From NCBI RefSeq assembly GCF_042100115.1, contig NC_091281.1:186001-250000 (forward strand): 64,000 nt of DNA. The letters run 5' to 3'. Source of the stretch: Alternaria dauci. Taxonomy: Eukaryota > Ascomycota > Dothideomycetes > Pleosporales > Pleosporaceae. The position numbers and the translations under genes were made by a program. The notes beneath the pieces were generated by a model. That model was not told the origin of the DNA. It saw nothing but the letters and a program-made list of their open reading frames with translations, and did not search any database. Position 1 is the stretch's first letter, and each line of letters begins with the position of its first letter. Shown here piece after piece: positions 56,452 to 64,000 of this stretch.

Positions 56452-59236
56452 ATGAGTGGGAAGAACTGGTGGAACAGCGCCATCTCGGGCCTCGAGTCGC
56501 GTCTCGACACGATACTGGCCGAGGATGGCACCCAGAAGCCAGCAGGCGCGGATGCAGCAGCCAAAGCGGAGGGCGCAGACAAGGCGGCGACAGACAAGAA
56601 GCTCGCGGTCGAGCCAGGTGGGTAGCCTTGCGAGAGACACGGTACGGTAGCCCTTTGGAAGGCTGACAGCATAGAAGCCTCGCGCAACTCGTCACGAAGC
56701 CGACCCAACTCGCGACTACAAGACCGTCTAGCCAAGGCTGTGAACAAGGGATCTGAAGCGAGAACCTCGTCGGATCTGGGGTCACGGCCGGCCAGTCCAG
56801 CTGTAAATGCCGTTTCCGCGTCGCCGCGGGCAAGCATAGATTCAAAGGCGCCTGAGCCAGTGACAGAGGTTGTACGGGCCAAGGACGAAGCTGCAACAGT
56901 GAAAGAAGATGAGGCGACCAAGCCAGATGGCACCAAGGTCGAGGAACCTTCACAACCACCACAAGCCGCTGCAGAAGCACCCGCGCCCGTAGTCTCTCCT
57001 CCAGCGACTTCGCCGCCACCTACGCCTCTGGTAGCCGAGCAACCGGCATCGACGCCTATTCCCACCATGTCCATGCCGTCGATACCTTCGATTGTCACCC
57101 CACAGACGTCCTCCCCGCGCCAGTCCTTTGACAGCGACCCCTCGCGACCATCCATTGACGCCGTTGCCCCAACGCCGCCCCCGGAAGCCAAAGACCCCGA
57201 AGAAGTACAGATTGAGCTATCTCTGCTCCAGAAGACATACGAGGAGACGTTAAAGGACAATCGCGAGGAGCTCAACGCCCACCTCGAGCGCATCGATGCT
57301 CTGCAGTCAAAACTGACGTACATGTCGGAGCAACTCGCTGCATCTGCAAAGGCCGCCAAGTCTGACTCGGAAGCGACACCGGCAGACAAGAAGCTGGCGG
57401 ACAAGGATGCGCAGATCGCTGCACTCATGGAAGAGGGGCAGAAGCTCTCAAAGACGGAGATGAAGCATCTGACCACCATCAAGAAGATGCGTGCCAAGGC
57501 TCTGGAACAGGACAAGGACATTGCGACTCTCAAGCAGCGGTTGACCAAGGCGGAGAAGAGCATCACGGAGCAGTCGGAAAGGGCGCGGCGCGCAGAGGCG
57601 GCGGAAAAGTCTGCGCAGGAAAAGCTCAAGATTGTGAGCAGGATTGAAAAGGACATTGAGACTATTCGAGCCGAGCGCGAGGAGGCTGGCCTCACGATAT
57701 CTGAGCTGCGGAAACAGCTCAACGATGCGCTCTCGCGGGCTGAAGATGCTGAGAAGAGGGTCCAGTCTGGCGCGCTGGAAGCAGAGAAGAGAGCCACTGC
57801 GTCGCTGAAAGAGGACATTGAGAACGTGCGGATAGAGAAGAAGCTTGCCGAAGACCGTGCGAAGAGGGAGCTCCAAGCGGCCAGAGATGAAGCAAAGAGC
57901 CAACAGGAGAAAGCAAAGGTCACCGAGCTGGAGTTGCGTGGCGAGATTGCTGTGAGTGATGTGAGCTTTTGCAGGCGAGTGTCTACTGACATGTTATTAG
58001 AATCTGGAATCTAAGCTGGAACTGCTCCGCAGCCGCACAGAAGAGGCATCTTCATCAGCGACTGGCGATTCACAGGCCAAGCTTCTGCGGCAGATTGAGA
58101 CGTTGCAGACTCAGTATTCGCTAGCTTCCGAGAACTGGCAAGGTATTGAGACGACTTTGACGTCTCGCGTCGCAGCCCTTGAGAAAGACCGCGACGAAAC
58201 TGCAAAGCGCGAATCGGACGTCAGGCGAAAAGCAAGAGAAGTCAACTCCAAAGCACGACGACTGGAAGACGAGCTCGAGACCATCAATGAGCGAGCTCGG
58301 GCATTCGAACACGAGCTGACGGAGCAGCGTGCCGCCGCCCAAAAGCTACAAGCCAGGCTCACACAAGCAGAGTCTGCCGCACAAGACGCACAGGCCGAAC
58401 TCGAACGAGAAAAGAAGGTCTGGGAGGCCGAGCTCCAACAGAGACTAGAAGACGAGAAGAACAAGTGGAAAGTAGAGATACAGACACCATCCCTCATGGG
58501 CGAATCCCAATACCTACGAACAGACTCGCCCTCCATTGCCCAACGACGGCACTCGCCCGATCCACTGGGCATATACACTCGCCGCCCGAACCCACGTTCT
58601 ATGAATAGCGCCATGGACCTCCCCATGATGTCGCCCATGGACCGCATGTTCGACGACGCATCGCGCCGCCCCTCGAGCACCCGCCACACCAAACCGAACA
58701 AGATCCGCACCCCCGAGCCCGGCACCCCGCAACGCCAGAATTCGATACCGTCAAGCATGTCGAACCTCAACGGCGGCGGAGCAGCAGGAAGTGCCCTAGA
58801 CACGCCTTCCATCCACACAATCGACCACGACCACGACCCCTTTGACACGACATCCTCCCCCCACCGCACAATCAACGACATGCTATCCCTCTCCACCGCC
58901 GCAGCAGGACCCTCGGTCCAACTCGTCGAACGCATGTCCGCCGCCGTCCGCCGTCTCGAATCAGAGAAAGCGACACATAAAGAAGAACTAGCGCGTCTGG
59001 TTGCGCAGCGCGATGAAGCACGGGAAGAAGTAGTGCGGCTCATGCGCGAACTTGATCAGGCGAGGGAGCTGGGCGGGAAGGTGGTAGAGTTGGAAAAGCA
59101 GATGCGGGAGATGAAGGTGAGGGAGGAGGCGGCGTTGGATATGTTGGGTGAGAAGACGGAGAGGGTCGAGGAGTTGGAGGGCGATGTGAGGGATTTGAAG
59201 AAGATTTATAGGGAGTTGGTGGATACGATGAAGTAA
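56452..59236 (+). CDS. SGM1: TMF/Sgm1-family Golgi coiled-coil protein
   Basis: Three exons (56452-56617, 56675-57951, 58001-59236; introns 57 and 49 bp) encode 892 aa. The N-terminus is MSGKNWWNSAISGLESRLDT. Then come a Ser/Pro-rich region, a long coiled coil (about 225-560: VQIELSLLQKTYEETLKDNR and on), a Ser-rich linker and a terminal coiled coil (ERMSAAVRRLESEKATHKEE to DVRDLKKIYRELVDTMK). The DNA-binding-type TMF region and the C-terminal TATA-binding region give their names to the Pfam domains of TMF1/Sgm1. In practice these are golgins that bind Ypt6/Rab6 for tethering at the Golgi. Golgi action is inferred from family. Confidence 0.87.
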
Positions 59237-59686
59237 GTGATGGGATGTAGCGTAGCATGGGTTGGGGCGCTGGAGTGACGTGTGGTTTGGAACATGTCCT
59301 GTGTGGTCAAATCATGGAGTAGTTTTTTTTTTGTTTCCGGTCTCGATTGCCATCTGGACAGAATCTTTCTCTCGGCTATTAAAATGAAAGATGAATGAAT
59401 ATGCAAACATGTATTCATACCATGTATACACACTACCAACACCAACAAAAGACGCCATCAAACGCACGTTATCGTACAAGCCCAATTCTCAAAAACCTGT
59501 ATACATTCCATTTCCATTTCCATTGCATTCCTTCATCTTCTTCCTCTTCTTCCCAGGGGTATTCCACTCAACGTCTCGCCTCCTCCCATCAACAATCGTT
59601 AAGAATGCATATACACAATAGTTCCGCGGTAACGCGCAGCCCACGTCATCATCATTCCTCCTTTATCTCCAATTGGATGGAATTTC
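59237..59686. other. Convergent intergenic region
   Basis: Between the golgin and phosphatase 3' ends; T/C-rich, no gene seen. Confidence 0.4.
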
Positions 59687-61170
59687 CTACAAGAAATATT
59701 CTCCGCGACCACCCCTCCCCGCAGGCACAGCACGCTTGTGATCTGGCACAGCGCTGAAAATCTGAAACTCTGGCTTGAGGTCCTCACCCAGATTCATAAT
59801 GGAAGCGACGTTTCCACAGCGGTAGCAGTAGTTTGGCGCCGACCAGACGGTTACAACGTCCTTGTCTTTGAAGTGGTACTTGTAGCCCTCGTTGACCAAT
59901 TGGTGGGCTCGGGCGATGAGTTGGAGACCGTTGACGTGGTTGAACTGTACACGACATGTTAGCGGGAGGAGAAAGACGACAGGATGGATACATACTTCCG
60001 AAGACACCTTGTCTCCAAACAACCACCCTGCGCCTCTAGGGGACACAGCCCATGTATCCACATCTTCAGGATCACTCCACACGAGATCGCAAAAGGCGCC
60101 TTCGTGGGGAATCTCCTGGGCGCGGGCAACGACACGGATCTGGTCCAGGGTCCTGATCTCAGGACTCAGACCGCCGTGTACGCACAGTACCTTTCCGTCG
60201 ACGATGGCGGCCAGGGCGAGAAAGTCAAAGACTTGGCAGCAAGCTTTCCATACCGAGGCATTGCCGTACTTTGTCTGGCATTCCTCGTAGAAGCCGTAGA
60301 CTTGGGTGATTTGCCGCGACTCGTGGTTTCCGCGGACAAGTGTGACGCGGTCTGGGAATCTGATGCTGTTAGTTCCCATCACGTGCTATGCTGGAGTGTA
60401 CATACTTTGCTTTGAGACACATGAGAAGAGTAAACGTCTCGAGACTAAAGTACCCTCGGTCGACAAAGTCACCCAGGAAGATGAAGTTCTGCTGGCCGTT
60501 GCCGCCCACTGTGTTCTTGGCCGAGTCTGCATCCGACGCCGAACCGATGCTCCGCCTGTCCTGGACGCTCCTGCTTCGGCCTCGCTCCTCCTCCTCATCG
60601 TCATCGCCCTCTTCATCGCCATCGCCGCCAGGAGGACTTACAGGCCCCGTGTAATTGGGGTCGCGCTGGAATCGCCTCTTCATCTTGCGCTTTACTTTGG
60701 GATCTGTTATGCTTGTTGGGGGCTCGAGATCGGCGGGGTTGATTGTGCTTGGTAATGTGACTGGGGGAGCCAGGGGAGCGGCAGGAGAGTCGTTGGGCAT
60801 GCCGCCAGCGACGCGGAAGAGCTCGAGGAGGTCGTAGAATTGGCCGTGGATGTCTCCGCATACTGTAACGGGTGTCCTTACAGGCTGGATGTTGGATTCT
60901 GGTGGATGTATTAGTCTCCTGTTTGGTCCCCGGCACAGTTCCAGACACGCGCTCTCCATCGTCTGACCTTCTCTCCCTCTTGACACGGCAGTCTTGGTCT
61001 CCCAATCACGTACCTTCCATGAGACATTCCTTGACAATCTCACATAGGCGCTTCATGTCGGCCTCGGGCAGGTACTTGCATTGCTTGGCTTGCTCCAGCC
61101 ATTCATCGGGACCCGCGCCCTTTGCGAGGCGCGCAGGCCCTGGCTGCGGGACATCGTGGTCTTTTCCCAT
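59687..61170 (-). CDS. SIT4: Serine/threonine phosphatase PP6 catalytic subunit (Sit4-type) with a large insert
   Basis: Four exons (61014-61170, 60406-60898, 59996-60359, 59687-59944; introns 115, 46 and 51 bp) encode 423 aa. PP6/Sit4 hallmarks: [39 protein letters not shown] (metal-binding GDIHG), [16 protein letters not shown] (GDxVDRG), [57 protein letters not shown] and [12 protein letters not shown]. It ends GEYFL, near the usual YFL C-terminus. Between GGMPN and NFIFLGDF there is an insert of about 100 residues (about 88-187), Ser/Asp/Glu/Arg-rich, where the mammalian enzyme has only a few residues. The fold around it is intact. Sit4 works with SAP subunits in TOR and cell-cycle signalling in yeast. 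Confidence 0.93.
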
Positions 61171-61815
61171 ACTTTAGTCGTCCTCGGACTCTGAATCAAC
61201 AGCAGAGACGCGATGCGGTGCGTTCAAGTCGAGCAAGGCGACAATGGCGGCGGGAAGGAGCTTGGTCGTGTGACGATGGCGGTGCTGAGGCGTCGGCTGT
61301 GGGGTATCATGGGTCGAGGCGAGTTGTGGTGAAAGCAGACACAGTCAGCGATCGGTCACTATGTCGTCGGCCGGGGGAGAGGGCGGGGATTGGGCATGTG
61401 TCGTCGTGGGTGAGGTGCCGTCGAGGTGCGGCTTTCGGTGGGGCAGCTGCCGCCCCTCGGCGCTTGCCGTTCGCGCCTGCCCTCGCCCACTGTCTCGTAA
61501 AGGCGCGCCCATCGTCGCTGCGTCATTGCCAACGTCGCGGTATCTTACACACTATCCGATACAATCGCCGCGCTCAGTGCTGCCTTCCTGTCTACTCTCT
61601 CTAATGTCCACCCAAAGGAACTTTCGCTCTCTCCTCCACTTCGCTTCGACTCAACCACAGTTGAGATAATTCACCCGCCCGAGGGCTACATTGCATTCAC
61701 CTCCGGTACACGATATACCGTGCCTCACAACAGCCAGTGCTCACCAATACGCCGAGGGTAGCAACTCATCCAGCTACATACAACCTCAACCCGCCCAAGA
61801 ACAACCACGCCCTCC
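61171..61815. promoter_or_regulatory. Divergent intergenic region, phosphatase / UPF3
   Basis: About 640 bp between diverging starts. C-rich stretches near 61620-61815 probably belong to the UPF3 leader. No clear TATA box. Confidence 0.4.
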
Positions 61816-63724
61816 ATGGCCCCTCCCCAGACCAATCCCAACGGCGTGCTGCCCGTCACGCTTCTCCAGAAGAACGCCCCAGCCCAGACGTCCCGCGGCC
61901 CCAAGGCTGCCCAGCCCCGCCTGAAGCTGATATGTCGGCGCCTGCCCCCAGGCCTCACCAAGGCCGAATTCGTTGAAGCCCTAGGTGACGAGTGGAAGCT
62001 TGGTGCTGGCAAGATTGATTGGATCAACTACAGAAAAGGCAAGATATCGACCGAGTATGTCCCTCCTTCCTATTATTGGACCCTGTATTGACTGCCCCAG
62101 TGCTGCCAAACCGTCCAAGCCCGCGCGCGTATATTTCCACGTCACCAAACAGGACCATGTCAAGGCACTCGGCGACCACGTGCGCACTGTCACCTTCCAC
62201 GACGCGACCAAATCATGGCAGGACCCCGCCCTCGTTGGGCCCCCTACGCTCGAGTACGCCCCCTATCCAAAGATGCCTGGTGGCCGCCGCAGGAACGATA
62301 ATCGCCAGGGCACCATCGACCAGGACCAGGATTTTAAGGATTTCCTCGAGAGCCTCACAAACCCCATCACCAAGCCTCCTGCCGCCGAGAATGAAGGCCA
62401 GAAGGAGAAGGTCAAGACTACGCCTCTAATCGAAGCGCTTCGCGAGAAGAAAGCCAACAGGGACAAGCCGAGCGCAAAGGGCAACCGAGGACGTGGAGAG
62501 GCCAAGGACGATGGCGGTGAGAAGAAGATCCTCGCCAAGCCAGGCAAGGAGAACGCCCTCAACTCGAATGACAAGAATCGTCGCATGAGCAAGGCTGACA
62601 AGGCTCAAGCAACAAAGGAGGCCGTCAAGATTCTTAACAAGGAAGCGTCGTCCTCCAAGGCACCTGCTGGGACGGCAGATAAGTCTTCTGCTAGTCCGGC
62701 ACCAGAGCGCAAGCGCGGTAATGTCGCCCTCGCAAAGTCCATGTTGCAGCGTGACCTCGGCGTAGGGCCTGCTCCCAACCGTCGGCGTGGAACCAAGCGC
62801 GAGGTTGGAACAGCTGCGCCCGATGCAAATGCTCAAGCGAAAGAGACCAAAGCAGCCGAGGAAAAGGCCAAGGAAGCGCCTGTCGCGCCGCCGGCTGCAT
62901 CGACTCCGGACAAGACCTCACAAGCAAGCAGAAAGGAACGCCCAACCCGAGCAGAACGGCGCGCTTTCAAGGCCAACCAAGGCGACAAACCCAACGACAA
63001 GGTCGCTGCCAGCGACGTGAAGCCACAGACGCCACTGAAGACCCCTGCGCCTCAAATCCTCAAGAAGCCTCAAACACCAAACCCACCCAAAGGTCCAGCT
63101 GCCTCGCGGGCACCACCGACCGAGCCTGCTGCTGCCCGAAACAGTCCCGCTCAAACACAATCGCACCCCACCCCCACAAAGGCCGAGACTGCGCCCGTGC
63201 AAGCACATAGCAGTGCCTCCAAAGCAGCGCCGGCCAATCCCGTGCCTGCACCTACAAGCAAGCAAGCCTTCCTCAAGCACGCCAACCCCAGCCAAGGCAT
63301 CACCGAGCCTCTGATTGAAGAAGTCATGAAGACCTTTGGCGGCATCGACAAAGTGGAAATCGACAAGCGCAAAGGCTTCGCCTACGTCGACTTTGCGGAA
63401 CCAGAGGGCCTGCGCAAAGCCATGGCCGCTAGCCCCATCAAGATTGCTCAGGGCGCAGTCCAGGTCCTTGAGCGCAAAGAGAAGGTTACCAGGGCCCCGA
63501 ATACGAGGTTTAATGGTCCGCCGACGGGACCGGCGCGCGGCGGTGCGAGGGGCGGTTTTGGACCGAGGGGTGGACGGGGTGGTAGAGGTGGTGGCGGGGC
63601 TAGGGGAGGACATGCGGCGCCCGTGAATGCTGGGGGGGCTGGTGAAGCGGCTTCGGGGGCGTCTACTGCGACGGTCCAGGCACCGGCTCCGGTTGCGAGT
63701 GCAAGTGCTAACGCGGCTACGTGA
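61816..63724 (+). CDS. UPF3: Nonsense-mediated decay factor Upf3
   Basis: Two exons (61816-62054, 62101-63724; 46-bp intron) encode 620 aa. The Smg4/UPF3 domain spans about residues 35-155: RLKLICRRLPPGLTKAEFVE, KIDWINYRKGKIST, then ARVYFHVTKQDHVKALGDHV and TLEYAPYPKMP. A long Lys/Ala/Pro-rich disordered region follows. Then comes a second RRM-like segment, KTFGGIDKVEIDKRKGFAYV (about 490-560), and an RGG-rich tail (GGARGGFGPRGGRGGRGGGG). Upf3 links the exon-junction complex or ribosome to Upf2/Upf1 in nonsense-mediated decay. The RGG tail and second RRM are typical of filamentous ascomycete members as far as I know. Confidence 0.9.
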
Positions 63725-64000
63725 ACGGAATCTGGGCATGGGTGTCAGACATGAAGATATTGCCGCTTTGACGATAGTGATACCTTCGGATACGACGGCT
63801 GGGTTGTATTGCGGGTACTGACGATATGGATTACGCCACGATGGGGGGTATGCTTGCTCTTACATGGTCCTTTTTACCATTGATAATGGAGATTACGGCA
63901 TAAGAGGTATGGATATGGCGTCGTGGATGGATGGGTGGGTCGATTGGGAGGCATTGGTGATGGGACTTGCGAGTGCATGTGATATCGTGTCTACTTATAT
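63725..64000. other. Downstream flank of UPF3
   Basis: No gene seen to the end of the window. Confidence 0.4.

Noticed and set aside
60899..61013. Motif ATGGAGAGCGCG in the phosphatase intron as another array unit
   Set aside because: It is on the opposite strand, a single 12-base match without TATA box or leader, so probably coincidence.
1..64000. tRNA, rRNA or CRISPR features
   Set aside because: No B-box-like arm with cloverleaf context, no rRNA-like block and no spaced direct repeats were seen by eye. A covariance-model scan was not possible.

Overview
This window looks like chromosomal DNA from a filamentous ascomycete (Pezizomycotina). Genes are monocistronic on both strands and carry short introns of about 45-65 bp with GTAAGT/GTATGT-type donors and CTAAC-like branch sites. 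The orthologue set (SPX-ankyrin-GDPD protein, Nup120, Rad51, Sit4/PP6 with a large insert, Vps26, Upf3, a CBM18-rich chitin deacetylase, LRR-type F-box proteins) is typical of Dothideomycetes, perhaps Pleosporales; that finer placement is inference. I saw no rRNA, tRNA or CRISPR.

Layout. 1-11.7 kb: a frame-broken F-box gene, GDE1-like phosphodiesterase, XAP5/FAM50 protein and a UBA/AT-hook protein. 11.7-13.8 kb: gene-poor, with an AT-rich 411-bp Mutator-like element. 13.8-18.6 kb: a secreted five-CBM18 chitin deacetylase and an acidic F-box-like protein. 18.9-22.1 kb: an unusual gene-free array of degenerate promoter/short-ORF units, the most interesting unexplained feature. 22.3-33.8 kb: conserved core genes: UBE2S-like E2, NUP120, RAD51, an aldo/keto reductase, NIP30-domain protein and an MFS transporter. 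33.8-38.8 kb: accessory stretch with a secreted FAD oxidoreductase, a multi-pass membrane protein, and two copies of an ~80-bp MITE. 40-48 kb: gluconokinase, VPS26, an aquaglyceroporin with altered NPA boxes and a Mae1-type TDT transporter. 48.2-51.3 kb: two divergent F-box genes. 51.7-63.7 kb: Nas6/gankyrin, an unknown protein, a Nit2-type amidase, a TMF/Sgm1 golgin, Sit4/PP6 phosphatase and UPF3.

The genes do not form one pathway. Most are housekeeping genes (DNA repair, nuclear pore, retromer, Golgi tethering, NMD, proteasome assembly, ubiquitin conjugation). The accessory parts (F-box paralogues, MITEs, FAD oxidoreductase/membrane protein, chitin deacetylase, short-ORF array) sit between them. 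All exon boundaries were read by eye from splice motifs and protein continuity.
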